A stretch of 64,000 nucleotides of DNA, from positions 62,001 to 126,000 of the forward strand of contig CAYRUD010000011.1 in NCBI GenBank assembly GCA_964427425.1, written 5' to 3'. Position numbers and translations under genes: made by a program. Under the pieces are notes generated by a model, which ran no database searches, was not told where the DNA came from, and was given only the letters and a program-made list of their open reading frames with translations. Source of the stretch: CAYRUD01 sp964427425. Lineage in GTDB: Bacteria > Chlamydiota > Chlamydiia > Chlamydiales > FEN-1388. This document shows positions 1 to 9,409 of the stretch, piece after piece (position 1 is the first letter of the stretch; every line of letters starts with the position of its first letter).

Positions 1-3000
1 CAAAATATGCTTAAGTACACTGAGGTCACTGAGAAAGGATTAGAGAAGACGGAATCTCTTCACTTTGATCCAAAGACCTCTTCATGGAAAAATCCTGAGA
101 ATAAGGTGATTTTTACAATTAAAGAAAAATCCTTAACATATTCTCAATCATTGGCCTCGGGAGTAGATAAATATAATTCGTATCTACAAAAAGCTGAGGA
201 GCAAATACATGGCGAGCGGAATGTTTTTTATGTTGGATCTTCTCGTAAAGAGATCCAGTCTTCTGTAGATACTATTCGCCAGTCCACTGCTGTAGTTCAA
301 AATGTCAAAGCTATTAGGGCTGTATTTTTTGAGGAAAACCAATGGATAGTTGCTACATTGGAAAAAGGTAGTGATAAATTTACATTCAAAAATCTGGAAG
401 AAAAAGATCTGCTCTCCCTTGGTAAAGGCAAACGTTCGTTGAATGATATCTTGGGCGATAGTTCTTCGTATATGACCATTGGAGGGTATGAGAAGGATAA
501 TGCAGACTATGTAAAACAATGTCGACAAAAGAATGCAGAGGTGATTAATGCCTTTGCTCAAAGTGCCCCATATAAAACATCTCCAGAAAATAATCTAAAA
601 AGATTAGCGGCTTCTCTTAATGCTGGTGCTGCCGGAGCTTATTCTGTGCAACTAGCTGGAGGGGTGGGAGCTTGGCTGAAGGGTTTTATCTTCACTGTTG
701 ATAAGGCGCCAACTTTATCATATGTCGATGCAAATGGTGTTATCAAGTCGGGTAAGATGTATCCAACTGTAAGTGGTATAAAGGTTGTCTTTGGACCAGG
801 TGATGAGCAAGCATTTAAAACTATTGATGAACTTGCTAAAAGTTTGAATTTATTAAATGATGTTCAGCTCTTAGAGCAAGCAAGTCAAAAAAAAGAGGCT
901 GAAATCCAAAAGGCTGTAACTGCAATTACGAGATTCACATCAAGTACGGTAAACACAGCTAGTGAGAAGACACGACTCGAAGAGTATTCTCAGAAATTAC
1001 GCTCACATGCTCATGGTGGTGTGGTTGTATGGAAAAATGATACTGCTGAGGCAAACTTTGCTCAATACTCCATGGCTGTCTTAAAAGAGAATGAGTGGGA
1101 TCAAGGAAGCCTCCCTATAATTGTGAAATATGAACTTGATCTTCGTACAAAACCTGGAATGATAATTGTTAAGGAAGGTAGCCAAGTAATTTCTGAGATC
1201 GAAGCTTCTAAATTTAATAACGAAGTTTTAATGAAAGAGTTAAAGCTAAGTGCGAAATTACAAACAGCAGCAGAATTGGATACAAAGATTGGTTTGTATA
1301 ACGATTGCTGGGTAGATATATCAAAACAATCTGGAAAAAAGATAAAAAATCCTAAGACTGATTTAGTGCGTTTTAAGAATGTGGTAAAAGATGAGAGCGT
1401 CGGAACTTTTGCTTTAGATTACAATGAAAATAAAGAAGGGATCCCAGGTCTTATTACGGTGTATTACATTGCTAAGCACTCTGCAGAGTCTGATGAGTTG
1501 GAGATTAAAAGCATAAAACTTAACTTAAATAAAGTTCCAGGTAAGATATACATTGGAGATCAAGAATATCGAAATTTCAGTGAAGTAAGAAAGAAATTTG
1601 ATCTTAAGAAATCTGCTCATGAAACAAATAAGCAGTATTGGAATTTGCAAGAGAAATCTCGTCAGTTTCGAGCCAATCCCTTCTATGTGAGAGACTGTGA
1701 TTCCGCAGAAACCGCTAATGATTACTTCGAAACTCTTTTTCGTGAACTGGATCAATATAATCAAATTGATGGATCAGAACCAGCGTCTCAGAAAGCAGGT
1801 TCTCCAACAAGAGTATCATGGCTTATTCGCCCTTCCTCAAATAAAGATACAGGTATGTTTGCAGGTATTCAAGATAAGATAAATGCTTGGCTTCCTCGAT
1901 TTATTCAATGGAATAGAGAGCAGATAGAATACACAATTTCGCTTGGTTTTCGAGATAATGATGGCGAGATGCATGTCTATGAAGGAGCATTTTCAATACA
2001 GTTGTCTAAGAAAAACACTCAATTTTTATACGAAAATAAGACATACGATTCGATTGAAGAAGTAGTGCGTGAGATTGTTAGGGAGCATATTGATTTACAG
2101 AAGCTCCCCACTATTAGTGAAATCAAAGATTACTCTTATAGTGAATTAAAGAGAGAGCTGGCTGAACTCGAAGGTGAGGCCTCACAGGTGACAACAGCAG
2201 AGAAGACATCAGTAACTTCTGAGAATATCATTTTGCAAAATGCATTACCTCGTCAGACAGCTAGAAGAGATCAACAAAACGTACAAAAACCAGTGCCATT
2301 ACAGGTTAACGAGTCTAAGAAAGTGCAGGCAAGTGAGCCACAACAAATACAAAAAGTGATTATTGGCGATGCGAAAAAGTTTTGGGAGGTTTATGCACAA
2401 GGAGACATCTCCAATTGCGAATTGACAGATTCATTCTTAAAAGAAATGGGTAAAAAGCATAGTGATGTTATCCCAGTAACCGAAGGCTCTTATGCTGCTA
2501 CCCGAGAGCAAATCCTCATATTAGCAAGAAGAGAAGAGAAAAATATACCGGAGACTGCATTTGATAACAAAGTGCCAGAAGAAAATGTAGAGGTTTCTGA
2601 TACTCAAGATGTTGATAATGATGATGAAGTCGACGACGATGGATCTGAATTTGATGAGCTTGCAGACGCTGGCCGGCCTTGGGCTAAAGCAAAGATTAGA
2701 TTGAAGCCCCGCGTTCAGAATGAAATTTTCAATCAAATTATCAATGCTTCCGATGCTGAGCTTCAACAGCTTCTCAAACCTTCATCTCAAAAGAATACCC
2801 AATGTTTTGTAGGACAGTTAGGTCGCGTTTTTGCAGATGATGATCCTAGATTTGACGAGGGTATGACATTGATTCGAGATATATATGATAATCCATCTGA
2901 AGATAGCCACCAAGTATTGGCGAATATTCTGCGATGCGCGCGCGCAAATAACGCTAGACTTTACACCGAAATTGTAGACTACTTAGAGGGACATAGAGAC

Positions 3001-3015
3001 AGTGTAGATCAATGA
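1..3015 (+). CDS. Large multi-module protein with SH2-like repeats, probably 5' partial
   Basis: The frame is open from base 1. The first ATG is at 7, but the protein there begins inside what looks like the second half of a repeat module, so the true start probably lies upstream of the window. Numbering from that ATG, five to six modules of roughly 100-130 residues follow. Each shows a helix, a strand, a hydrophobic strand pair and a closing pattern G-x-(I/F)-x-(I/V/Y)...(F/Y)-x-(S/T)-(I/F)-x-E-(V/L), which resembles the SH2 fold. The clearest is at about 557-700: FYVRDC, a helix, WLIRPSS with Arg608 where SH2 domains carry the phosphotyrosine-binding Arg, YTISLGF, then a strand before TYDSIEEVVREI. 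Modules near 185-290, 325-425 and 435-535 lack that Arg (GAYSVQL, GGVVVWK, VGTFALDY). Residues about 715-1002 are a polar linker, an acidic patch (DDEVDDDGSEFDEL) and a small helical C-terminus I do not recognise. The SH2 reading is inference; a host-directed role is possible. Confidence 0.7.
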   Translation, partial: QNMLKYTEVTEKGLEKTESLHFDPKTSSWKNPENKVIFTIKEKSLTYSQSLASGVDKYNSYLQKAEEQIHGERNVFYVGSSRKEIQSSVDTIRQSTAVVQNVKAIRAVFFEENQWIVATLEKGSDKFTFKNLEEKDLLSLGKGKRSLNDILGDSSSYMTIGGYEKDNADYVKQCRQKNAEVINAFAQSAPYKTSPENNLKRLAASLNAGAAGAYSVQLAGGVGAWLKGFIFTVDKAPTLSYVDANGVIKSGKMYPTVSGIKVVFGPGDEQAFKTIDELAKSLNLLNDVQLLEQASQKKEAEIQKAVTAITRFTSSTVNTASEKTRLEEYSQKLRSHAHGGVVVWKNDTAEANFAQYSMAVLKENEWDQGSLPIIVKYELDLRTKPGMIIVKEGSQVISEIEASKFNNEVLMKELKLSAKLQTAAELDTKIGLYNDCWVDISKQSGKKIKNPKTDLVRFKNVVKDESVGTFALDYNENKEGIPGLITVYYIAKHSAESDELEIKSIKLNLNKVPGKIYIGDQEYRNFSEVRKKFDLKKSAHETNKQYWNLQEKSRQFRANPFYVRDCDSAETANDYFETLFRELDQYNQIDGSEPASQKAGSPTRVSWLIRPSSNKDTGMFAGIQDKINAWLPRFIQWNREQIEYTISLGFRDNDGEMHVYEGAFSIQLSKKNTQFLYENKTYDSIEEVVREIVREHIDLQKLPTISEIKDYSYSELKRELAELEGEASQVTTAEKTSVTSENIILQNALPRQTARRDQQNVQKPVPLQVNESKKVQASEPQQIQKVIIGDAKKFWEVYAQGDISNCELTDSFLKEMGKKHSDVIPVTEGSYAATREQILILARREEKNIPETAFDNKVPEENVEVSDTQDVDNDDEVDDDGSEFDELADAGRPWAKAKIRLKPRVQNEIFNQIINASDAELQQLLKPSSQKNTQCFVGQLGRVFADDDPRFDEGMTLIRDIYDNPSEDSHQVLANILRCARANNARLYTEIVDYLEGHRDSVDQ

Positions 3016-3047
3016 GGCAACCCATGGGGAAGCTTCCTTAAAAAAAG

Positions 3048-3077
3048 AGCCCTGCACTTTGTGCAGGGCTTTTTTTA
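3048..3077 (+). terminator. Rho-independent terminator
   Basis: A perfect 10-bp stem (AGCCCTGCAC / GTGCAGGGCT) with a 3-nt loop is followed by seven T residues. It lies 30 bases after the stop codon of the SH2-like gene and ends that transcript. Confidence 0.95.
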
Positions 3078-3148
3078 TTAGAAGTTGAATAGTGATTTAA
3101 GGTATTTCTTGAAAATGTGAATGACAGATTTCTTTTCAGCGAGGATGT

Positions 3149-4486
3149 ATGATTGATCAGCATGGTATGTGGATAGTACTTACCATATTCTTGATTGGAT
3201 ACGGAGGCATCATCTTTGAAGCGTTCACTAAGGTTAATAAGGGCGCGGCAGCACTTTTAACAGCTTTGGCGACATGGGTGGCTTTCTTCTACTATGGCGG
3301 AACTGAGGGGGCGTTTGACGTAAAGCTACACATCCTCAGTGAAGGAATGTTTAACACCTGTCAGGTTCTCTTCTTTCTTTTAGGAGCGCTTGTCATCGTT
3401 GAGATTATGAGTCATTATGGTGCCTTCTCAATTGTTACAGCACTGCTGAAGAGAGTTCCTCGCGATGTGTTGCCTTGGGGCGTCTCGATTTTTACCTTTT
3501 TCTTGTCGTCGGTTATAGACAATCTGACAACAACAGTTGTTATGCTCTCACTTGTGCGTGGGATAGTCTCAGATAGGCAGCTGCGCTGGCTCTATGGTGG
3601 AATGATCGTCTTTGCAGCTAACGCGGGCGGCGCTTGGACACCTATAGGAGATGTGGCAACAACTCTTTTGTGGATCAATGAAAAAATCTCAACAGTTGGT
3701 GTTATAAAGGAAGTGTTTATTCCTGCTTTTATCTCTAACCTTGTAGCTTCTATCGCTTGTATCTGGCAGATCCGACGTAGAGATATGGCCCTTAAGAGTG
3801 AGACGAAGTTAGAGTCAGATGTAAGTATTAGTTCGTATAAGAGTGAAAAAGCGCTCGATCGCAGCTCATTGCGTTGGAACTTGGTCTTTCTTCTCTTGGG
3901 GGTCAGCCTCTTAATATCTGTTCCAGTTATTAGTACCCTTACTCATTTGCCTCCATTTATGATCATGATGGGAAATGTCGGTGTCTTATGGTGCTTTACC
4001 GACATATGGCATCTTATGAGCAAAAATGGAAGAAATCATGCTCCAAAAGTACTAGAGGCGGTTCAAAGAGTTGATTATTCAGTAATTCTCTTTTATTTTG
4101 GGCTTATCCTTTCTATTCATGCATTAAGTGTGGCCGGAGTTTTTCAAGAGGCAGCGACATGGATAGTCGCAACGTTCAACTCACCCAGCTATATTGCGCT
4201 GCTGATAGGGCTTCTTTCTGCTGTGGTTGATAATGTTTCTTTGGTTGCAGCCTTGATCGCGGTCTTTGGTGGAAAGTATGCCTCGCTTTATCCAGCAGAT
4301 AGCCGGTTATGGCTAGAGGTTGCCTATACAGCAGGGGTTGGAGGAAGTATTACAATCATTGGCTCCGCGGCGGGTGTTGCGATGATGTCTCTTGAAAAGT
4401 GTTCTTTCGGCTGGTTCATACGACACATCGCTCCTTTTGCTTTAGCGGCCTACCTTATTGGTTGGCTAACTTTCATAGCTTTTTAA
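3149..4486 (+). CDS. nhaD: NhaD-type Na+/H+ antiporter
   Basis: This inner-membrane antiporter exchanges sodium for protons and belongs to the NhaD branch of the ArsB/NhaD ion transporter superfamily. The 445-residue product is almost wholly hydrophobic, with about 11-12 membrane segments. It shows the two related half-site motifs of the family: SSVIDNLTTTVVM near residue 120 and SAVVDNVSLVAAL near 357. Each is followed by a Gly-rich re-entrant stretch (GGAWTPIGDVATT and GVGGSITIIGSAAGV). The two Asp-Asn pairs are the usual ion-site residues. Length is normal. The ATG has GCGAGG just upstream. The gene stands alone between a strong terminator and a region of inverted repeats. NhaD is common in Chlamydiae, but the sequence does not show whether it serves pH control or sodium-driven uptake such as the putP symporter in this window. 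Confidence 0.9.
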   Translation: MIDQHGMWIVLTIFLIGYGGIIFEAFTKVNKGAAALLTALATWVAFFYYGGTEGAFDVKLHILSEGMFNTCQVLFFLLGALVIVEIMSHYGAFSIVTALLKRVPRDVLPWGVSIFTFFLSSVIDNLTTTVVMLSLVRGIVSDRQLRWLYGGMIVFAANAGGAWTPIGDVATTLLWINEKISTVGVIKEVFIPAFISNLVASIACIWQIRRRDMALKSETKLESDVSISSYKSEKALDRSSLRWNLVFLLLGVSLLISVPVISTLTHLPPFMIMMGNVGVLWCFTDIWHLMSKNGRNHAPKVLEAVQRVDYSVILFYFGLILSIHALSVAGVFQEAATWIVATFNSPSYIALLIGLLSAVVDNVSLVAALIAVFGGKYASLYPADSRLWLEVAYTAGVGGSITIIGSAAGVAMMSLEKCSFGWFIRHIAPFALAAYLIGWLTFIAF

Positions 4487-4504
4487 AATTCAAACGCATT
4501 TTTC

Positions 4505-4547
4505 TTATTAGTTGCTTTTATACCATCAATATAGAGGCAACTAATAA
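4505..4547. repeat. Inverted repeat, 11-bp arms
   Basis: Arms at 4505-4515 and 4537-4547 (TTATTAGTTGC / GCAACTAATAA) are perfectly complementary around a 21-nt loop, 18 bases after the nhaD stop. There is no strong T-run. It may be a weak or processed nhaD 3' hairpin. Confidence 0.6.
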
Positions 4548-4577
4548 AACATTTGAAATAATTCAAAAAAGAGTTAT

Positions 4578-4605
4578 GAGAAAGTTAAAGTATAATAACT
4601 TTCTC
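4578..4605. repeat. Inverted repeat, 10-bp arms
   Basis: GAGAAAGTTA at 4578-4587 pairs perfectly with TAACTTTCTC at 4596-4605 around an 8-nt loop. With the preceding repeat it forms a tandem hairpin block after nhaD. It could be a second terminator, though it lacks a clean T-tract. Confidence 0.55.
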
Positions 4606-4885
4606 TACTCATTCTAAATTACTTATTTCTTTCTGTTTTTTCTCTCTTACTATACGGAACGCCAAAACTTAAAAAGCACGTATTTCGTCGTTAGATTTGT
4701 TGCTTATCCAATTATTTCATGAGCTCTCTTGAGCTAAGGAATCCATAGCCTAAATACTATTGAAATAGTTCTTCGATATTTGAGGGAGGTGATCTTCGCT
4801 ATACCGCGACTTTTACCGTGGGGCTTTGTTTTCGTAAGCCAAATAAAGTTTGCTGTTTTTAAACTATTTTGTGAGGAGTCATCGT

Positions 4886-6349
4886 ATGAGTAATCAATTT
4901 ATAAGACCTCTTTCTCATTCCTCGTCTGCATACATACCTATAACGCCAGATGAGGAGTACGAATTTTTCGAGTCGTATGTTCCTCATGAATTGCCAAATA
5001 TGACGACGATCTGGCGTCGATCGATCTCGATGCTCAACATGCAGCTTAAAAAAGACGAATTAGAAGAGGAGGCTCCATTAGTCCAGAATGAAGAGGCTCC
5101 ACTTTTGGCAACATCGTCATCAAAATCGCTTCCATCAATGAAGAAAGTGAAAGTAGAAAAAGGAGGAAAGGTCTCAAGTCTTGTAAAAATGTTCTCTCGC
5201 CTCATTATCAAGGATCAAGAGAGCGCAACTCCAAAAGAGATAAAGCCTGTAAAGGCTGTCAGCGTTATTGAGGAAGAAGATAAAGAAGATAAATTGGATG
5301 AATATATTGGCGTATTGATTCGTCGAGGTCTTGTCCCCCTTTCAATTTGCCATGAGTCTTCGTTGAAAAATCTGTCATGCTTCGTGCATCCAGACCTATT
5401 GAAAGCCTCAACGCCTCTTAATGAGAATAAAATCAAGATTGAGAAGATATCTGATTCTAACGAGCGAGGATCTCTATTTAAGGAGACGAAGAAGGCAGAT
5501 GATTCTTCATTACCTTTCTTACTTGATCAATGTATCGCATGGTTTCTTTTAAAGACGCAGAAGTTGTACGGACAAATCCCAAAGAATAAGATTGCGGTCT
5601 CATTGAAGTATTTCATGGAAGGGTGCTCTATTAGCGTTCTGAATAGAATCTTATCTCTTTTTACTGCATGTCCAAACTCATATCCTCTTGTCTTTGTCAA
5701 AAAATTGATCATGGTTCCTGAAAAGACTGGGGAAGAGGATACTCCTGCATATATGAGATTGAGAGAGATGATTGAAGTGCTCGCTCGCCAACAACTTATG
5801 ATTCATGCCAAAAAGAGGTCCGACGTTGTACGGATAATGGTTGAGCCAATACTGGTGTTTTATCAAGAGCCATACAAAACAGCAGTTAAGAAGTTTTTGT
5901 CTCATCCGACTCGCTCACCAGAGCTCGTTCAATTCATGAACGCTGTAGATGAATTTGAAGAGAGCTTTCGACCGATACAAGTCCGCTTACAAGTAAGTCA
6001 AGATGAAGATCGAATACACGTTGATATGAGTGAGAGAAAAAAGAAATCAGGAAAAACACGTGAAGAGCTTGCTTTTGCAGTTATCTCCTATTTACAGGGG
6101 TTAAACATCTCTGAGAAAAAAGCGCGAGCGCTTGCGATACAGGTAACACAAGGTAATTGCTACTCAGGAATGTTCTCTAAAGTTCTTGGTGAAGTGCAAG
6201 TTCTCTCGTATATGAATTTTATAGAAGAATCCTCTAAAAACTCGTTCTGGTATATCTCTGAGTTTATCTCGATGTGTCTAGAATATAATATTCCCTGTTT
6301 TATCTATAAAAAGCTGCCTTTTGCTAATGCCCAAAAGAGCGCGATGTAA
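4886..6349 (+). CDS. Hypothetical protein, 487 aa
   Basis: I do not recognise a family. The start at 4886 is chosen because GTGAGGAG lies 7 bases before this ATG; the longer TTG-initiated frame (from 4850) has no ribosome site. There is no signal peptide and no membrane segment. The N-terminal ~40 residues are Ser/Pro/Glu-rich. Residues about 40-145 are highly charged (runs of Lys and Glu, with LEEEAPLVQNEEAPLLATSSS) and look disordered. From about 150 on the protein appears globular and largely helical, with LIRRGLVPLSICHESSL and a Lys/Arg-rich loop (ERKKKSGKTREELA) near residue 400. The layout, a disordered polar N-terminus before a unique folded domain, is common in translocated proteins of intracellular bacteria, but nothing here proves that. 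A hairpin follows the stop. Confidence 0.65.
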   Translation: MSNQFIRPLSHSSSAYIPITPDEEYEFFESYVPHELPNMTTIWRRSISMLNMQLKKDELEEEAPLVQNEEAPLLATSSSKSLPSMKKVKVEKGGKVSSLVKMFSRLIIKDQESATPKEIKPVKAVSVIEEEDKEDKLDEYIGVLIRRGLVPLSICHESSLKNLSCFVHPDLLKASTPLNENKIKIEKISDSNERGSLFKETKKADDSSLPFLLDQCIAWFLLKTQKLYGQIPKNKIAVSLKYFMEGCSISVLNRILSLFTACPNSYPLVFVKKLIMVPEKTGEEDTPAYMRLREMIEVLARQQLMIHAKKRSDVVRIMVEPILVFYQEPYKTAVKKFLSHPTRSPELVQFMNAVDEFEESFRPIQVRLQVSQDEDRIHVDMSERKKKSGKTREELAFAVISYLQGLNISEKKARALAIQVTQGNCYSGMFSKVLGEVQVLSYMNFIEESSKNSFWYISEFISMCLEYNIPCFIYKKLPFANAQKSAM

Positions 6350-6369
6350 CTTCAAAGATAAAGAAGAGA

Positions 6370-6408
6370 AAGCCTGTTGAGGTGTTTTTAGTTGAGCTCT
6401 ACAGGCTT
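6370..6408. terminator. Convergent-gene hairpin
   Basis: AAGCCTGT at 6370-6377 pairs with ACAGGCTT at 6401-6408. It lies between the stop of the plus-strand hypothetical gene and the stop of astB on the minus strand. The loop is 23 nt and there is no long T-run, so it is a plausible but not strong bidirectional terminator. Confidence 0.5.
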
Positions 6409-6415
6409 GGCATCT

Positions 6416-7831
6416 TTACTTGTCTGATGAAAGAAAGGGGCTAAGTCCAATAGCTTTTGCAGTCTTACTCCAAATAGTATGAACGCCTAAGAGAATGGCA
6501 ATCGCTTCCTCAGCTTTTATAAGAGAGGAGAGCAGATCTCGATCAGACAAAAGATCATCAAATGAGAGTGACTCAGGATAGAGAGCATCTATTGTCGACT
6601 TCAGCTCATCTAAGAGGGGATGGTCAACGATAAGGGACAAGGGGAGCTGAGATATCTGTTCATCCTCAAGAAGGCAATGAAGGCGAAGACAAGCGGGACC
6701 TCCACCATTCATCATGCTCTCTGAGAGTGGAAGATATTGAATGCTTTTCAGCGGCATCTCTTTTTGGATGAGTTGAAGCGCCTTTTCAATCTTGTTTTTA
6801 TAAACAGATTTTTTACATTCATTCGTGAGAAGGAGCGAGTACTCTTCTCGCTCATCTGATCTGATGATCTGAGAGTTGAAGAAATATGATTGGACGCTCT
6901 CTTCTAAAGAGAGAAGAGAAGAAGGAATCTCAATAATTGTGAGCTCTTCTTTTGTCTTCTCGTAGAATGAACGTCGAAGAGAGTCGAGGGCTACAGCCTG
7001 ATCGACAAAAGCATTCTCATGGCAGACGAGAAATGAGCCGGACCCCATAGCGATCACATCGTTATGAAAGACTCCAGCATCAATTGCTTTTGGATTTTGC
7101 TGAATGAAATGAGTTGAGTTTCTATCAAGTTTATGTCTTCGCGCGATAGCCCTACAAGCTTCAAGAGTCTGCCTTGCTGGATAGTTTTTTGTTGGATGTT
7201 GAGTAGTTTTTCTTCCCCAGACGAAGAGATTAATCGCATGAGTTCTTGATTTGTCTGAAAGGCGGATGTCATTTGCTGCTCCCTCGTCATGAAAATCAAT
7301 CGATGGGGGAAGAGCAGGATGGACTTGAGCTCGGAGAACATTGGAGAAAATAAACGAAAGCATTTCAGTGATATATGGCACTTCTAGGAATCTGTGTGTA
7401 TTAGCTGCCATATTGGCCACTGAAATATGGAGTTTGCCATCTTTGCAATCATAAGAGGGATGAACATGCGCCCAATTTGCAGTCCACATGGCAGATGAAG
7501 AAGTGGATTGACGGACAAGCCGCTCATCAAAAGTAGTCCAGTCTTTAGACTGTGTTTTTGAAAGAGAACAGGATCTCTTAGCGAGAATTCCAACAGATTG
7601 GAGAAATCGGAAGTCGGGCCTAGGTATTGGAGGAAGCGCGATTTGAATGCCGCCTTGATCGATGACATTTCTCATCTTCTCAATAGATTCGAGCGCTGCC
7701 ATCTTCGGCTTTGAGATCTTATGTTGATTCTCTTGAGAGGCTACATTGCCGAAGGCTATACCCGAGAAGAGGTGTGTTGGAGTAGGGATGCAATCAATGT
7801 AAAGACTCTGAAGGCAAGGCTTTGATTTCAT
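6416..7831 (-). CDS. astB: N-succinylarginine dihydrolase (AstB)
   Basis: Second step of the arginine succinyltransferase pathway: hydrolysis of N2-succinylarginine to N2-succinylornithine, CO2 and two NH3, in the cytosol. The 471-residue product aligns with AstB from its N-terminus (HLFSGIAFGNVAS...). It keeps the family's amidinotransferase-fold catalytic set: Glu183 in FHDEGAANDI, His256 in GVFHNDV and Cys381 in MNGGGPACLRL. It is about 25 residues longer than the common form, mostly as insertions in the C-terminal half. It is last in a minus-strand operon, starting 16 bases after the astD stop, so co-translation with astD is likely. The Shine-Dalgarno is poor (GAGAAG about 14 bases away), which fits translational coupling. 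Confidence 0.95.
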   Translation of the reverse strand: MKSKPCLQSLYIDCIPTPTHLFSGIAFGNVASQENQHKISKPKMAALESIEKMRNVIDQGGIQIALPPIPRPDFRFLQSVGILAKRSCSLSKTQSKDWTTFDERLVRQSTSSSAMWTANWAHVHPSYDCKDGKLHISVANMAANTHRFLEVPYITEMLSFIFSNVLRAQVHPALPPSIDFHDEGAANDIRLSDKSRTHAINLFVWGRKTTQHPTKNYPARQTLEACRAIARRHKLDRNSTHFIQQNPKAIDAGVFHNDVIAMGSGSFLVCHENAFVDQAVALDSLRRSFYEKTKEELTIIEIPSSLLSLEESVQSYFFNSQIIRSDEREEYSLLLTNECKKSVYKNKIEKALQLIQKEMPLKSIQYLPLSESMMNGGGPACLRLHCLLEDEQISQLPLSLIVDHPLLDELKSTIDALYPESLSFDDLLSDRDLLSSLIKAEEAIAILLGVHTIWSKTAKAIGLSPFLSSDK

Positions 7832-7847
7832 TCGTATTTAATTCTTC

Positions 7848-9383
7848 TCACGTTGTCTTAAAAATTTGAACAGAAGGAGGAAGTGTATCTAGTGGTGGTC
7901 TTCCCTTATCTTTCATAGTGGTAACAGGATAGCAGCATGATTCGATCATACTGTAGCCTGCAGGCCTATAATTCCCACTTAACCCTATCCCTCCGAAAGG
8001 AGCGCGGCTGGATGCTCCTGTTGTAGGGCTATTCCAGTTAATAATGCCGGCCTGTATCTCATCGAAGAAAAGATCGAAATTCTTCTCACTGATTGATAGT
8101 AAAGACGCGGAAAGGCCAAACGATGTTTTATTAGCTTCGAAGATTGCTTCTTGAAGTGAGTTGACTCGAATAACTTTTAAGAGGGGCCCGAAGTCCTCTT
8201 TGTCTTCTAAGGAGACGCCTGTGCAATCGACAAGAAGCGGATTGATATAACAGCTAGATGGCATAGAAGAGTGCCGGCTATCAGGCCCAACAAGAATGCT
8301 TGCCCCTCTTTCTTTGAGCGTATGTATCCTTTCTATAATGCTCTTCTTTGCTTGTTCAGAAACTAATGGTCCAAGAAATGGTTGATTTTCGCCTGGGTGT
8401 GGAGGGCCATACGAAAGGGATGAGACTTTCTTCTGAAGAAGTTCGAGAAAACGAAGGTTTTCTTCAGACTCAACAATGATAAGCCTTCTCGCTGCACTGC
8501 ACCTTTGGCCAGATGTTATATATGCTGAGAGGATTGTTAGATTGATAGCATCTTCTACGTTGTGAAATGATTCAACAACAAGGGGGTTATTTCCTCCCAT
8601 CTCGAGAGCAACCATTCGCCCGGGCGTTTGAAGAGAAGCTTTTTGGATAGCGCGGCCGACAGTATCACTTCCAGTAAAGAAGACTCCTTTGATTTTAGAG
8701 CTCTCAACAAGTGTTTCGCCAACTCTTTTCCCTCCTTGCAGCATCTGAAAAACGCCTTTAAATTGAGGTGGAAAAGCTTCATGAATACATGATGAAAAGA
8801 GCTGTCCACATAGAGGGGTGAGCTCTGATGGTTTTAAGATGACAGCATTACCTGCGAGAAGAAGAGGGGCAATTTGCCCTAAAGCAAGGTGACAGGGAAA
8901 ATTGAAAGGGGCAATAACCAGCGCTAATCCGATAGGCTTTCTTCTGACAATCAGCTCCTTCTTTTCGGTAGAAATAAGCGATTTCTCTTTAAATGGGTTG
9001 TAGCTCTCGATAGTGTGGGATATTTTAGACAAGCAAGCATCGATTTCCTGCTCTGCTTCCCAAAACGGTTTTCCGACTTCATGTGAGATGGTAGATACCA
9101 GCTGATCTCTTTTCTCGTTCAATTTTTCTGCGATCGCATGGAGGATCAACGCTCGTTTCTCAAGAGTCAGACGCTGCCATAACTTCTGAGCTTCAACGCC
9201 AGAGTTAATTGCAGTTTGGCACTCAATCTCTGTTGCTTCGTGCCCTTCATAAAGAACACTCGATTGATCAACGGGGCTTACTCGTCTAAGAGGAATTCTT
9301 TTCATATCATCGCCAGATATAGACTCAGTCCACTCTCCACGAATGAGGTTGCCAAACGAGTGTGCCTGTATAGGTTGAATCAT
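7848..9383 (-). CDS. astD: N-succinylglutamate 5-semialdehyde dehydrogenase (AstD)
   Basis: Fourth step of the arginine succinyltransferase pathway: NAD-dependent oxidation of N-succinylglutamate semialdehyde to N-succinylglutamate. The 511-residue product has the aldehyde dehydrogenase signature residues: Asn161 in APFNFPCH, Lys184 in ILKPSE, Glu261 in ALEMGGNNP and catalytic Cys295 in TSGQRCSAARR. The FTGSD NAD-loop motif is at about residue 236-240. RGEW near the N-terminus and the GQRCSAARRL stretch are typical of AstD rather than of general aldehyde dehydrogenases. It sits between astA (26 bases upstream) and astB (16 bases downstream). The assignment rests on both motif content and context. 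Confidence 0.95.
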   Translation of the reverse strand: MIQPIQAHSFGNLIRGEWTESISGDDMKRIPLRRVSPVDQSSVLYEGHEATEIECQTAINSGVEAQKLWQRLTLEKRALILHAIAEKLNEKRDQLVSTISHEVGKPFWEAEQEIDACLSKISHTIESYNPFKEKSLISTEKKELIVRRKPIGLALVIAPFNFPCHLALGQIAPLLLAGNAVILKPSELTPLCGQLFSSCIHEAFPPQFKGVFQMLQGGKRVGETLVESSKIKGVFFTGSDTVGRAIQKASLQTPGRMVALEMGGNNPLVVESFHNVEDAINLTILSAYITSGQRCSAARRLIIVESEENLRFLELLQKKVSSLSYGPPHPGENQPFLGPLVSEQAKKSIIERIHTLKERGASILVGPDSRHSSMPSSCYINPLLVDCTGVSLEDKEDFGPLLKVIRVNSLQEAIFEANKTSFGLSASLLSISEKNFDLFFDEIQAGIINWNSPTTGASSRAPFGGIGLSGNYRPAGYSMIESCCYPVTTMKDKGRPPLDTLPPSVQIFKTT

Positions 9384-9409
9384 GTTCTTATTCCAGAAAA
9401 TGTTTCAGT

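Larger units (their letters stand above)
4487..4885 (+). other. Intergenic region downstream of nhaD
   Basis: A 399-base AT-rich gap. It holds two inverted repeats (annotated separately) and the likely promoter and leader of the next gene. A TTG at 4850 opens the next frame slightly early, but the ATG at 4886 has a much better ribosome site. No RNA gene was recognised. Confidence 0.5.

Noticed and set aside
4399..4617. Small plus-strand frame overlapping the end of nhaD
   Set aside because: It overlaps nhaD in another frame, its C-terminal part is simple AT-rich sequence, and it has no ribosome site.
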